The notes beneath the pieces were generated by a model that was not told where the DNA came from, did not search any database, and saw nothing but the letters and a program-made list of their open reading frames with translations. DNA of 64,000 nucleotides from JAXGXJ01 sp963816155. GTDB taxonomy: Bacteria > Actinomycetota > Thermoleophilia > RBG-16-64-13. Positions within the stretch are counted from its first letter, which is position 1; the number at the start of each line of letters is the position of its first letter. Positions 1 through 13,107 of the stretch are shown here, piece after piece. The translations under genes and the position numbers were made by a program. Location of the stretch: contig CAWFJE010000011.1 of the NCBI GenBank assembly GCA_963816155.1, positions 124,001 through 188,000 of the forward strand, written 5' to 3'.

Positions 1-92
1 GAACACAAGTCGAGATTAATCGACGAAGTCAGCCGCGGGAATAGGACTTTTGTACGAGCTGCGCCATGTGGGAGGCCCCAGCAGGCCCGGTT

Positions 93-1004
93 CTACTCGA
101 GCCAGCCGCCCGCTACCATCGCCGAGCGAAGCACCGCCTGCCCTGAAGGAGTCAGGCGCTCCAAAGGTGGACGCAGAGGGCCGGCCGGCAGCCCCATCCA
201 CTCCAGGGCCTGTTTCACTGGTGTTGGGTTCGGCTCGATGAAAAGCGCGTCCACCAAGTCCATGATCCGATAATGCGTGGCGCGGGCGTCGGCTATGCGG
301 CTCTCCCATACGGCTTCGCAAAGAGCCCGGACCTCCCTGCCCACCACATGCGCGACCGCGGCTATTGCTCCAGCAGCCCCCTGGCACAGGAGGCTGAAAG
401 TCATGATGTCCTCTCCGGAATAGATGAAGAAAGAGTCCGGGTCGGTGGAACGGTATATCTCCATGGCTTGGCGCAGATCACCGGAAGCGTCCTTCAATCC
501 GATCACCTGCGGCACATCCTCCCACAAACGGACGATCGTCTGAGGTTCGATGTTACGGCTGGTCCTTCCCGGGATGTTGTACAGAACCATAGGCAGGCCA
601 GAGGCCTTGGCGACGGCGGCGAAGTGATTGAACAGACCCTCCTGAGTGGGCTTGTTGTAGTAGGGACCCACCTGCAGAGTAGCGTCAGCGCCCAACTCCT
701 CAGCCAGTCGCGTGAGTGCCACGGCCTCCTGGGTCGCGTTGGACCCTGCCGAGGCTATGATGGGGACGCGACCCTTGTTCTGCTCGATGACGGCACGGAT
801 AACGTCGGCGTGCTCCTGGTGCGAGAGGGTGGCCGATTCGCCGGTGGTGCCACACGGGACGATGCCATCGCACTTGACCTCTTCTATGAAATAGTCAACC
901 AGACGACAGAGCCCGGCGTAATCGACAGTGAGATCGTCATTGAACGGCGTGATGAGGGGGACGATGACTCCCCGCAGACCCCATTCCACCTTTGCAGTCA
1001 CCAT
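93..1004 (-). CDS. dapA: 4-hydroxy-tetrahydrodipicolinate synthase family protein (DapA)
   Basis: This 303-residue class I aldolase-fold protein would condense pyruvate with aspartate semialdehyde in lysine/diaminopimelate synthesis in the cytoplasm. The family motifs are present: GTTGES near residues 53-58 (pyruvate-binding threonines), LYNIPGRT around 145 (proton-relay tyrosine) and GLKDASG around 170 with the Schiff-base lysine. The chosen ATG has GGGAGG just upstream; a GTG one codon later has better spacing, and an upstream TTG would add 12 residues. No other lysine gene is nearby and an IclR regulator gene lies upstream, so a relative acting on another 2-keto acid cannot be excluded. 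The 92 bp left of it, to the window edge, show nothing. Confidence 0.88.
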   Translation of the reverse strand: MVTAKVEWGLRGVIVPLITPFNDDLTVDYAGLCRLVDYFIEEVKCDGIVPCGTTGESATLSHQEHADVIRAVIEQNKGRVPIIASAGSNATQEAVALTRLAEELGADATLQVGPYYNKPTQEGLFNHFAAVAKASGLPMVLYNIPGRTSRNIEPQTIVRLWEDVPQVIGLKDASGDLRQAMEIYRSTDPDSFFIYSGEDIMTFSLLCQGAAGAIAAVAHVVGREVRALCEAVWESRIADARATHYRIMDLVDALFIEPNPTPVKQALEWMGLPAGPLRPPLERLTPSGQAVLRSAMVAGGWLE

Positions 1005-1057
1005 CGCCTCCCGTCGCTTGCCGTACACAGAACCGCTCAATTAGTCCGTGAGTGTCC

Positions 1058-1085
1058 ATTATAGGTGCTGCGGGAGCGGAGACAA
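1058..1085 (-). promoter_or_regulatory. Promoter of the dapA-family gene
   Basis: TTGTCT, a 16-base spacer and a perfect TATAAT lie in the gap after the IclR-family gene, giving a leader of about 45 nt before dapA. Confidence 0.6.
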
Positions 1086-1123
1086 AGTCGAGAGACCCAG
1101 GAAGGGCGAGAGGCAGAAGCGAT

Positions 1124-1900
1124 CTACTCGGGCGCGTGCGGAGGATAGTGGCCGAGGTATCCCAGCATGCGTGAGGCCTTCTCTGCACCAAGCACGACCG
1201 CGCTGTGACAGCGCTCAGTGGAATCAGCATACCGAGCCGCGGGCAGCGCCAAGGAGAGCGCTCCCAAGACCCTGCCATCGGCGCCGAAGAATGGAGCTCC
1301 GAGACTGCAGATACCGACGAAGAACTCCTCCTTCTCGTAGGCCCATCCTTTGGACCTGACCTCCGCCAGCTGTGACCGGAGTTCGTACTCGTCGGTGATG
1401 CTGTGCGGCGTTCGGGCAGTCAATTCGTGATTCATGAAGTAGCGGTCCAATTCAGCGCCGGGCAGAAAGGCTAGGATGGCCTTGCCCGAGCAGCGTGCGT
1501 GCGCGAGACCCCGAAAGCCGGGACTGAAACCCGACACCGTTAGGTGCTGCGGTCCTTCCTGAAAGAGAAGGAGGATGACGTCGTCTCCGTCCCAGATCGC
1601 GAGAAACACGCTCTCCTGGCTCTCCTCAAGGAGTTCGCCGACCACGGGCGAGAGAAGGGCCAGAGGCCGAGCCTGTTCCACAAAGGCCCTGCTGAGACCA
1701 GTCAGGGCTGTGCCTACTCCCAATTGCGCGTGAGCAGTGCGGACGAGGTATCCCCTGGAGATCAGAGTGTCTACGAGGTGATAACAGGTGGTCATGTTCA
1801 CCCCCAGGGCTACTGCCGCTTGTCGGACCGAAGCGTTGCCGGGATTGGATGCCACCCATTCCAGCAGTTCTAGTCCGCGGTCGAGGGTCTGAAGCCGCAC
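1124..1900 (-). CDS. IclR-family transcriptional regulator
   Basis: A 258-residue IclR-type DNA-binding protein. The N-terminal winged helix (about residues 1-65) includes the segment LGVNMTTCYHLVDTL, and the C-terminal part (about 75-250) is the IclR effector-binding domain, with the typical HARCSGKAILAF and GICSLGAPFFG stretches. The frame stays open upstream and would add a hydrophobic N-terminus, but that DNA is the rRNA terminator. The GTG used here has AAGGAA six bases upstream and gives the usual VRLQTLDRGLELLEW opening. It probably controls the dapA-like gene downstream on the same strand, although that gene has its own promoter. The effector is unknown. Confidence 0.85.
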   Translation of the reverse strand: MRLQTLDRGLELLEWVASNPGNASVRQAAVALGVNMTTCYHLVDTLISRGYLVRTAHAQLGVGTALTGLSRAFVEQARPLALLSPVVGELLEESQESVFLAIWDGDDVILLLFQEGPQHLTVSGFSPGFRGLAHARCSGKAILAFLPGAELDRYFMNHELTARTPHSITDEYELRSQLAEVRSKGWAYEKEEFFVGICSLGAPFFGADGRVLGALSLALPAARYADSTERCHSAVVLGAEKASRMLGYLGHYPPHAPE

Positions 1901-1960
1901 GCTGTGTTCCTTCGCTGGGGTTACCCGGATGAGAGCGACAGCTAATGATAGCGCACAGGT

Positions 1961-1999
1961 GATGAGGAAAAAGAAAGAGCCCGCCACATGGGCGGGCTC
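1961..1999 (-). terminator. Intrinsic terminator of the rRNA operon
   Basis: A perfect 9-bp stem (1977-1985 with 1991-1999, loop ACATG), read on the minus strand just after 5S rRNA, is followed by TTTCTTTTTCC. Confidence 0.85.
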
Positions 2000-2007
2000 G
2001 AAAATAA

Positions 2008-2125
<118 letters not shown>

Positions 2126-2189
2126 ACTTTGAAAACTTGTTCCTCGGGTGCGCACCCTCAAATCTGCACAGTGAAAGTGTAATGTGTAA

Positions 2190-5186
<2,997 letters not shown>

Positions 5187-5192
5187 AAGAGA

Positions 5193-5232
5193 ACACATTA
5201 CTTACTTTCACTATGCAGATTTCAAGGTGCGC
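5193..5232 (-). other. 23S precursor processing stem (5' arm; 3' arm at 2150-2187)
   Basis: The sequence before 23S and the sequence between 23S and 5S are near-perfect complements over about 38 bases: each contains the block ACACATTA followed by CTTTCACT and TGCAGATTT. Such stems are substrates of RNase III in pre-23S maturation. Confidence 0.75.
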
Positions 5233-6993
<1,761 letters not shown>

Positions 6994-7177
6994 AAGTATT
7001 GTGATCGGACCGAAGTCCGGATCTGACTTTGTGGAAAGCTGAATTAGCTCTCAAAGTATTTGTCTCACAACTGTAGGTTCAGTTGTGGACGGGGTCGAGA
7101 ACCGCCATCCCACTAGAAGATGACGTCCTCGCATGATTCGTTGCTGGCAGACCGAACTCGCGAAGAGTTCGATCTGA

Positions 7178-7202
7178 CAACGCTGTTCAGTTTTCAAAGA
7201 CC
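7178..7202 (-). other. 16S precursor processing stem and boxA-like leader (partner at 5281-5305)
   Basis: GGTCTTTGAAAACTGAACAG and the following bases in the leader pair with the spacer after 16S over 25 positions with one mismatch. This is the expected RNase III stalk of pre-16S; CTTTGAAAAC within it resembles the boxA antitermination signal. Confidence 0.78.
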
Positions 7203-7227
7203 TCTGCGCTCTTAGGCGCGGCCGGGA

Positions 7228-7256
7228 AGATTACCACCACCTGTCGGCATCGTCAA
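7228..7256 (-). promoter_or_regulatory. rRNA promoter P2
   Basis: TTGACG, a 17-base spacer and TAATCT lie about 230 bases upstream of 16S and just ahead of the processing stem. It is the inner member of a tandem pair. Confidence 0.65.
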
Positions 7257-7320
7257 CTGCCCTTCAGATGATTTTTCTGACCCTTCTTTCGTCCGGTCAG
7301 AAAGCTCCTTCCACCCTTCC

Positions 7321-7358
7321 AAAATGAAGAAGCCACCTGCTTCCAATGCACAGGCGGC
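7321..7358 (-). terminator. Terminator-like hairpin between the two rRNA promoters
   Basis: Arms GCCGCCTG and CAGGTGGC (8 bp, one G-U pair) are followed on the minus strand by TTCTTCATTTT. It may stop read-through from the upstream lipoprotein gene, but it also lies in the P1 transcript. A second, non-terminating 9-bp hairpin sits at 7274-7303. Confidence 0.5.
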
Positions 7359-7452
7359 CTCGATAAGCGGCGGTATCTGAGCTAGCCTACCCGCGCGCTC
7401 TCGCTTGGTCGTGTGTGCTGTCCATGTGTGACTGCATCATCTTGGAGGGAGC

Positions 7453-7481
7453 ATTCTAGACCCAAAGCGCGACTCTGTCAA
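7453..7481 (-). promoter_or_regulatory. rRNA promoter P1
   Basis: A near-consensus TTGACA, exactly 17 bases, TAGAAT, followed by a GC-rich discriminator (GCTCCC), as in stringently controlled rRNA promoters. It lies directly after the stop of the lipoprotein gene. Confidence 0.85.
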
Positions 7482-7503
7482 TCCCCCCTTGATCTGATGC
7501 TGT

Positions 7504-8232
7504 TCAGGGATGCAGCACGCACATACTCAGGGCGACAGGGACAGTGACTTTTGTCCCCTCGCCCCAGCCGTACACTGCGTACCAGCGACCGCCGTCGCTC
7601 CACTGCACAAGGACTCCCTGGCCCAAGTCGTAGAGAGTCGCTGTGTTGCCGGCCACAGTCCCCACAGTTTCTCCACTGATGTCGCCCAAGTCTCCGCGGA
7701 AGTTTTCGAGAAACATGAGACCGCCCGCGGGGAGGTCCACCAGCATCTCCGCCTGCGGTTCGCCGCCACCTCCGTTCAGACGAGGATTGGGCTGGGGCTT
7801 TTCTGTGCCCGAGGAGGCGACATCCACCTCGGGATCCTCCACGCCGATCACCGGGCGCCAGCATTCAGCCAGCGAGGCGTCCGCCGGCAGGGAGGTCGGC
7901 GCGTACACGGGGACTGGGAAGAGGGCGGCCGCCACCTGGACGAAAGCGGCGCTGATGTGCCCGTCAATCGGGGTCGGTGCCGGTGATACCTGAGTGCTCG
8001 CGCCAGAAGCCGTGGAAGAGGAGGTCGCACGGGAGACCGGCGACGCGGTATGCACGGTCGGCGTCGGGACGGTGTCTGGCGTGGACCCCTGCGAGGGGCC
8101 GGAGGTGGCCGGCGAGCCACACGCCCCGACCATAAGGAGGAGGATACCAAGGGTGAAGACACATGCGCATTGGATACCACGCGCGGTTACCCCCCGGGAC
8201 CTTCGCTCACACCGCCCTCCGGCAGACCTCAT
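7504..8232 (-). CDS. Predicted secreted lipoprotein of unknown function
   Basis: A 242-residue protein with an arginine-rich N-region, a hydrophobic segment (about residues 20-36) and a lipobox ending in VGAC at residue 38, so it should be lipid-anchored on the outer face of the membrane. A Ser/Thr/Pro-rich linker (about 40-85) leads to a globular part of about 150 residues starting at PIDGHISAAFVQV and containing the short motif WSDGGRWYAVYG; this resembles small beta-rich DUF4367-like domains, but I do not claim membership. The ATG has GGAGG eight bases upstream. The gene stands alone between tyrS and the rRNA promoter. No function can be assigned. Confidence 0.7.
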   Translation of the reverse strand: MRSAGGRCERRSRGVTARGIQCACVFTLGILLLMVGACGSPATSGPSQGSTPDTVPTPTVHTASPVSRATSSSTASGASTQVSPAPTPIDGHISAAFVQVAAALFPVPVYAPTSLPADASLAECWRPVIGVEDPEVDVASSGTEKPQPNPRLNGGGGEPQAEMLVDLPAGGLMFLENFRGDLGDISGETVGTVAGNTATLYDLGQGVLVQWSDGGRWYAVYGWGEGTKVTVPVALSMCVLHP

Positions 8233-8337
8233 ATCTCAGCCCTCCGCTGGATCGCTCCCGACGACCCAGCGAGTGTATTCCCGCCCGCCGGGGGGGGACA
8301 ATGCGACCAAGGTTGGAGAAGCGGGCCGACTCGGGGC

Positions 8338-9588
8338 TCAGATGAGCCGTACGAACTTGCGTTTGCCGACCTGGAGGACCGCCCCCTTGACAAGGGTCGG
8401 GTCGAGCTCGGCGTTGGCGTCGTGAAGAACTGTGTCGTTCAGTCTCACTCCACCTTGGGTGACGAGGCGCCGGGCCTCCCCATTGGAGGCCGCAAGGCCA
8501 AGTTCGGTCAGCAGGCGTGGTAGCCACACGGTCCCTTCGCGCACTGCTGCGTCGGGCAGGGCAGCCTCGGGTATCACATCAGGGCGGTCCTTCTCTTTGA
8601 AGACGCGGTCGAACTGCGCGCGGGCGCCCGTGGCGGCCTCAACGGAGTGATAGAGGGTCACGAGTCTCTCGGCGAGGTCGCGTTTGGCCTGCGCCGGGTG
8701 GTAGCTTCCCTCGGCCAGGCCGCGTTCTGCCTCCTGCACCTCGCGAAAAGTCATGTCGGTAAGCAGACTGAAGTAGGTCACCATCAACTCATCGGGGATG
8801 GACATGACCTTTCCGAACATGTCGTCGGGGGTGTCATTGACCCCGATGTAGTTGCCGTAGGACTTCGACATCTTCTGCTCTCCGTCGGTGCCTACGAGCA
8901 GGGGGACGGTGAGGATGCTCTGGGGGGGCACTCCATAGGACTCCATGATGTTCCTGCCCATGAGCAGATTGAACTTCTGGTCGGTTCCCCCCAGTTCCAC
9001 GTCGGCTCGCACGGCGACGCTATCGTAGCCCTGCAGCAGCGGATACATGAATTCGAGCATGGATATGGGTTCGTTGCCCAAGTAGCGGCGAGAGAAGTCA
9101 TCCCGTTCGAGCATGCGGGCCACGGTGACCGTGGCCGTCAGTCTGAGGACCTCATCCATGCGCAGCGGGCTCAGCCACTCGCTGTTGCGCACGAGTTCCA
9201 CCCTGTCCATGTCCAGCACCTTGGCGGCCTGCTCTACATAGGTGGTGGCATTCGCGGCGATGTCCTCGTCGCTCAGACGAGGCCGCAGCTTGGATCGACC
9301 CGAGGGATCTCCGACCTTGGCGGTGAAATCCCCAATGATGAGGACGGCCTGGTGGCCGAAGTCTTGGAATTGCGCCAATTTGCGCAGTACGACCGTATGT
9401 CCCAGATGGATATCGGGCGCTGTGGGATCCACACCCAGCTTCACACGTAGCGGCCGTTCCTCGGAACGGGCACGCACGAGTTGCAGCGCCAGGGTTTCGG
9501 CGGGCAGGGCGTCCACACTACCAGACAACAGCTCGCCCAGCTGTTCTCGCAGGTCGCCAGGGATGTCTGTCTTGGGTTCCTCGCTCAT
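8338..9588 (-). CDS. tyrS: Tyrosyl-tRNA synthetase
   Basis: A 416-residue class I synthetase that charges tRNA-Tyr in the cytoplasm. It has the HIGH-type motif HLGH near residue 65, the KMSKS loop near residue 240 and a C-terminal S4 RNA-binding domain (about 350-416, ending KRKFVRLI). The sequence around HLGHTVVLRKLAQFQDFG is that of the TyrZ-type bacterial subfamily. The open frame continues 56 codons upstream, but the ATG chosen has GGAGGTG at ideal spacing, and the extension would run into the divergent penicillin-binding protein gene. No T-box leader is visible, so tyrosine-responsive control of that type is unlikely. Confidence 0.95.
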   Translation of the reverse strand: MSEEPKTDIPGDLREQLGELLSGSVDALPAETLALQLVRARSEERPLRVKLGVDPTAPDIHLGHTVVLRKLAQFQDFGHQAVLIIGDFTAKVGDPSGRSKLRPRLSDEDIAANATTYVEQAAKVLDMDRVELVRNSEWLSPLRMDEVLRLTATVTVARMLERDDFSRRYLGNEPISMLEFMYPLLQGYDSVAVRADVELGGTDQKFNLLMGRNIMESYGVPPQSILTVPLLVGTDGEQKMSKSYGNYIGVNDTPDDMFGKVMSIPDELMVTYFSLLTDMTFREVQEAERGLAEGSYHPAQAKRDLAERLVTLYHSVEAATGARAQFDRVFKEKDRPDVIPEAALPDAAVREGTVWLPRLLTELGLAASNGEARRLVTQGGVRLNDTVLHDANAELDPTLVKGAVLQVGKRKFVRLI

Positions 9589-9635
9589 GGGCACCTCCAG
9601 CGCCGGAGCATACCATGGAGACCGCCGCGTTGGTG

Positions 9636-9641
9636 TAAGAT
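9636..9641 (+). promoter_or_regulatory. Putative leaderless promoter -10 box of the PBP gene
   Basis: TAAGAT ends eight bases before the ATG and no Shine-Dalgarno sequence is present, so transcription should start within a base or two of the start codon. No good -35 box is visible. Confidence 0.5.
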
Positions 9642-9649
9642 CTTTCGCC

Positions 9650-12133
9650 ATGTCCAGCGACCGCACGGCAGGCAAGAGATATCCCCGACGGGGTGGGCGC
9701 CGGTTCCTACGAGGCGTTCTTTTCGGCCTCCTCCTCTTGGTGGTGGCCGCTCTGTCCATGCTGGCGGGATTCTACGTGGCCGTCGATCGAAGCCTCTCCT
9801 CCATTGACGTCGCCTCAGCGCGCGGCACCGCTCAGACCACCCGCATATTCGACGACTCGGACCCTCCCACGCTCCTGGCGGAGCTGCACGGGGTCGAGAA
9901 TCGCCAGATCCTGAACTCCGGTGAGATCCCGCAGGTGATGCGCGACGCGGTCGTGGCCATCGAAGACGAACGCTTCTACATGCACCAAGGAGTGGATTTC
10001 CTCGGCATCCTCCGGGCGGCATGGGCGAATGTGATGAACCGGGAGATAGTGCAAGGCGGCTCCACCATCACCCAGCAGTACATCAAGAACGCCTACATCA
10101 CCGACGACCAGACTCTCGATCGCAAGCTGCGCGAAGCGGCACTTGCCTATCAACTTGAGAAGCAGTGGTCCAAGGATAAGATCCTCAATGAGTACTTGAA
10201 CATCATCTACTTCGGAGAGGGGGCCTACGGAGTGGAGGCGGCCGCTCAGGAGTATTTCGGTGTAAACGCGGCCGACTTGACCATAGCTCAGGCCGCCCTT
10301 CTCGCCGGTCTCCCCAAGGCGCCTTCGGCGTATTCGCCCCGCCGCGACGCCGGCAAGGCCATGGCCAGAAGAGATCTCGTGCTGAACCACATGTACCAAC
10401 AGCACTACATTAGCAGCGCCCAGCTTCAGAAGGCCCTCGACGCGCCACTTGCTTTGGTGGAGAAGAGCGGCGAAGAAGGAACCACCCTGCCCTACTGGGT
10501 GGAGATGGTCAGGGAGCAACTGGTGGATAGGTATGGTTCCTCCACTGTGCTTGGTGGAGGTCTGCTGGTATATGTGAGTGTGGATCTGGGTCTGCAAGAG
10601 AAAGCCGAGGCGGCCATCTCTGCGGTGCTCGACCAGCCGGGGGATCCCTCGGCAGCACTGGTCTCCATCGATGTGCGCAGCGGTCGTCTGCTTGCCATGG
10701 TGGGTGGGTCAGACTTCTCGAAACTTCAGTTCAATCTGGCCACCCAAGGACGGCGGCAGCCGGGCTCGGCCTTCAAACCCTTCGTGCTCGTGGCCGCCCT
10801 CCAGCAGGGCGTCAGCCCGGACGCGCTGTACGACTCAGGTCCTTTCACGGTGGCGCTTCCCAACGGAGACTGGGAGGTGTCCTCGACAGACAAGGGGCCC
10901 ATCAGTCTGGCCGAGGCGACGGCTCGCTCATCGAACGGGGTGTATGCGCGCCTGGTCATGGACGTGGGAGCCGACGCCGTGGCTGAGACGGCATATAGCA
11001 TGGGCATCCAGACATCGTTGGGCGATGACCCCAATCCGGCCATAGCTCTGGGAGGTCTCACTACCGGCGTGAGTCCTCTGGAGATGGCCATGGCCTACGC
11101 CACTCTGGCCACCGGCGGTGAAGCTCTTTCTTCCTCGGTGCGTTTCGGCGAGGAGCAAGATGCCTTCCCCGTGGCTATCGTGAGAGTCACTGACTCCGAT
11201 GGCAGTGTGCTCGACGAGAACGAAGTGGTCCGCAGTCGCGTGCTGGACGAGGACACGGCCGCACTTGCCACAGACTGTCTGCGCCGGGTCATCAGCGAGG
11301 GCACGGGTACGGCGGCCGACATCGGCAGGCCTGCGGCGGGCAAGACGGGGACGACTCAGAACAACCGGGACGCTTGGTTCGTGGGCTACACTCCGGAGAT
11401 AGTCACGGCCGTCTGGGTGGGCTATCCCACGGAGCAGAAGGCCATGACGGACGTTCACGGCGTCACGGTGACGGGGGGCTCCCTTCCGGCACAGATCTGG
11501 GCCGCGTTCATGAAACAGGCACTGGAGGATGTCCCAGTCTCGGGGTTCCCCGGTGTCTCGGCGGACGGGTGGGTCTCGGTGGAGGTCTGCAGCGACTCTC
11601 ACCTCCTGCCCACAGAATTCTGTCCCAGCACGGTGGAGGAGCGCTTCGCGGTGGACCAGCGACCCACGGAGGAATGCCCCCTGCACGCGCCCCAAGAAGT
11701 CCCGGACGTGATGGGCCTGCAGGAGGAAGATGCGCGGACGGTCCTCGAGCAGCTCGGCTTCAAGGTCACCACCAAGCAGGACGACCGGTCATCACAGCCG
11801 GCGGGCACCGTGATGGCCCAGGAGCCGACCGCAGGAGGCATGGCGGGCAAGGGCTCCGTCGTTGCCCTTGTCGTCTCCAGCGGCACACCTCAGGAGGTGG
11901 AGGTACCCCGACTCGTGGGAACGGACATCGACGAAGCTCAGAGACTGCTCGAAGAGGCCGGGCTCTCTCTCGAAGAGTATCTGGAGGCGGACTCCGCCCC
12001 GGCCGGGACCGTCGTCTATCAGGACATCGAGCCGGGGACCAGCGTCCCGCCGGGTACGGCCATAGCCGTGGTGGTGAGCACAGGACCCGACCCCACCACG
12101 CCGCCCGACACCACGTCCTCCACCCTCCCCTGA
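9650..12133 (+). CDS. Bifunctional class A penicillin-binding protein with two PASTA domains
   Basis: An 827-residue membrane-anchored peptidoglycan synthase. A basic cytoplasmic tail and one transmembrane segment (about residues 20-43) precede the glycosyltransferase domain (about 85-260; EDERFYMHQGVDFLG with the catalytic Glu, then GGSTITQQ). The transpeptidase domain follows (about 330-640) with SxxK in GSAFKPF, SSN, and KTGTT. Two PASTA repeats (about 690-755 and 757-820) end in a Thr/Pro-rich tail and should bind muropeptide or beta-lactams outside the cell. The frame is open far upstream, but that part overlaps tyrS; the ATG chosen fits the adjacent -10 box. It is divergent from tyrS. 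Confidence 0.95.
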   Translation: MSSDRTAGKRYPRRGGRRFLRGVLFGLLLLVVAALSMLAGFYVAVDRSLSSIDVASARGTAQTTRIFDDSDPPTLLAELHGVENRQILNSGEIPQVMRDAVVAIEDERFYMHQGVDFLGILRAAWANVMNREIVQGGSTITQQYIKNAYITDDQTLDRKLREAALAYQLEKQWSKDKILNEYLNIIYFGEGAYGVEAAAQEYFGVNAADLTIAQAALLAGLPKAPSAYSPRRDAGKAMARRDLVLNHMYQQHYISSAQLQKALDAPLALVEKSGEEGTTLPYWVEMVREQLVDRYGSSTVLGGGLLVYVSVDLGLQEKAEAAISAVLDQPGDPSAALVSIDVRSGRLLAMVGGSDFSKLQFNLATQGRRQPGSAFKPFVLVAALQQGVSPDALYDSGPFTVALPNGDWEVSSTDKGPISLAEATARSSNGVYARLVMDVGADAVAETAYSMGIQTSLGDDPNPAIALGGLTTGVSPLEMAMAYATLATGGEALSSSVRFGEEQDAFPVAIVRVTDSDGSVLDENEVVRSRVLDEDTAALATDCLRRVISEGTGTAADIGRPAAGKTGTTQNNRDAWFVGYTPEIVTAVWVGYPTEQKAMTDVHGVTVTGGSLPAQIWAAFMKQALEDVPVSGFPGVSADGWVSVEVCSDSHLLPTEFCPSTVEERFAVDQRPTEECPLHAPQEVPDVMGLQEEDARTVLEQLGFKVTTKQDDRSSQPAGTVMAQEPTAGGMAGKGSVVALVVSSGTPQEVEVPRLVGTDIDEAQRLLEEAGLSLEEYLEADSAPAGTVVYQDIEPGTSVPPGTAIAVVVSTGPDPTTPPDTTSSTLP

Positions 12134-12139
12134 CGAACC

Positions 12140-12161
12140 GCCGGGCGGCGTCAGGCCCGGC
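12140..12161. terminator. Short bidirectional hairpin between convergent genes
   Basis: GCCGGGC and GCCCGGC pair around an eight-base loop, between the stop codons of the PBP gene and the NIF3-family gene, which are only 17 bases apart. There is no T-tract. Confidence 0.4.
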
Positions 12162-13107
12162 TCACCCGGATGAAACCCGAGCAGGACAGGATGTCGACGT
12201 CTCGTCGCTCCAACTCGTCGAGGATGAGGTTCATCCCCAGGGAATCAGAGGCCGTATGACCGGCGATGACCACGTTGAGATGCTCCTCTTTGGCCTTCTT
12301 CCGGTGCTCCTCCCCCATATGCATGCCGACCACGGTACCCACGCCGGCCGCCGCCAGTTTGCCGAGGGAGTCGGGAGGACCAGACGTACCGCCGGTCATG
12401 TCGACCATGATGCGGCCGGTCCGCCGCGCGCCGTCGCCCTCGAACACGGTCGGTCCGAGGCCGTGCAGCACCGCCTGACGGTACTCGGGCAGGTCCTTCA
12501 GCATATCGAGTAGGGAGTCGACGGTGCCGTTCTCCCCCAGTTCATCGCAGCGCTTCTGGAGAAAGTCGTTGACGTTGTTGTCGGCCGGGGTGTGACAGCA
12601 CATGAAGGGCAGGTCGAGCAGTCGGGCCGCCGCGATCGTCCGTTCGCTGTTGAGATGGTGAAGAGCGCGGGTGATCTCGGCCCGGCGGACCTTCATCACT
12701 GCATCGCCGTAGGCCACGGACACTCCAAACGTCCGCCAGATATCGGCTTGGACCCCCATGACCTCCTCCAGACGGGCCAGCGCTCGCCCCTCGGGATGAT
12801 GGGCGAGCAGCAGATCTATGCCTTGGCCGCGAGCGCGCAGCGTATCTGCCAGCAGGACTTCGCCCACCTCGAGATCGATGCCCACGAGAACGGTCCTAAC
12901 TTCGGTGTCGGGATCGCCGAGCAGGATGCGCGTATCCGCATAGGGGTTGGTCAGAGCCTCGGTGTCGAACTCCCAGCGCTTCTCTTCCGGCAGAGCCTCA
13001 TAGTCCTTCTTCGCCTGTTCCAGGACGCGCATGACTCCGTCCTCTCCGCGCGCATCTGCTGCGGTGCCGGCTCTGATCGCGACATCGTAGATCTCATCCA
13101 GTCTCAT
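12151..13107 (-). CDS. NIF3-family metal-binding protein
   Basis: A 318-residue cytoplasmic protein of the NIF3 (NGG1p-interacting factor 3) superfamily, whose members hold a dinuclear metal site but have no agreed cellular role. Metal-ligand motifs can be seen: LLAHHPEGR around residue 100, CCHTPADNNV around 170 and VIAGHTASDSLG around 280. It is diverged from the classical YqfO/YbgI type also encoded in this window (32.6-34.2 kb) and lacks its PII-like insert. The ATG has GGAGG eight bases upstream. It overlaps the end of the DNA glycosylase gene by 14 bases and is probably the last gene of the arginine transcript. Confidence 0.8.
   Translation of the reverse strand: MRLDEIYDVAIRAGTAADARGEDGVMRVLEQAKKDYEALPEEKRWEFDTEALTNPYADTRILLGDPDTEVRTVLVGIDLEVGEVLLADTLRARGQGIDLLLAHHPEGRALARLEEVMGVQADIWRTFGVSVAYGDAVMKVRRAEITRALHHLNSERTIAAARLLDLPFMCCHTPADNNVNDFLQKRCDELGENGTVDSLLDMLKDLPEYRQAVLHGLGPTVFEGDGARRTGRIMVDMTGGTSGPPDSLGKLAAAGVGTVVGMHMGEEHRKKAKEEHLNVVIAGHTASDSLGMNLILDELERRDVDILSCSGFIRVSRA

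Noticed and set aside
1901..1987. N-terminal membrane segment on the IclR-type regulator
   Set aside because: The hydrophobic extension is a translation of the rRNA terminator; a GTG with a good ribosome-binding site lies further in.
9242..9649. 136-residue N-terminal extension of the penicillin-binding protein
   Set aside because: It is antisense to tyrS and has no domain; the inner ATG with an adjacent -10 box gives the normal membrane anchor.
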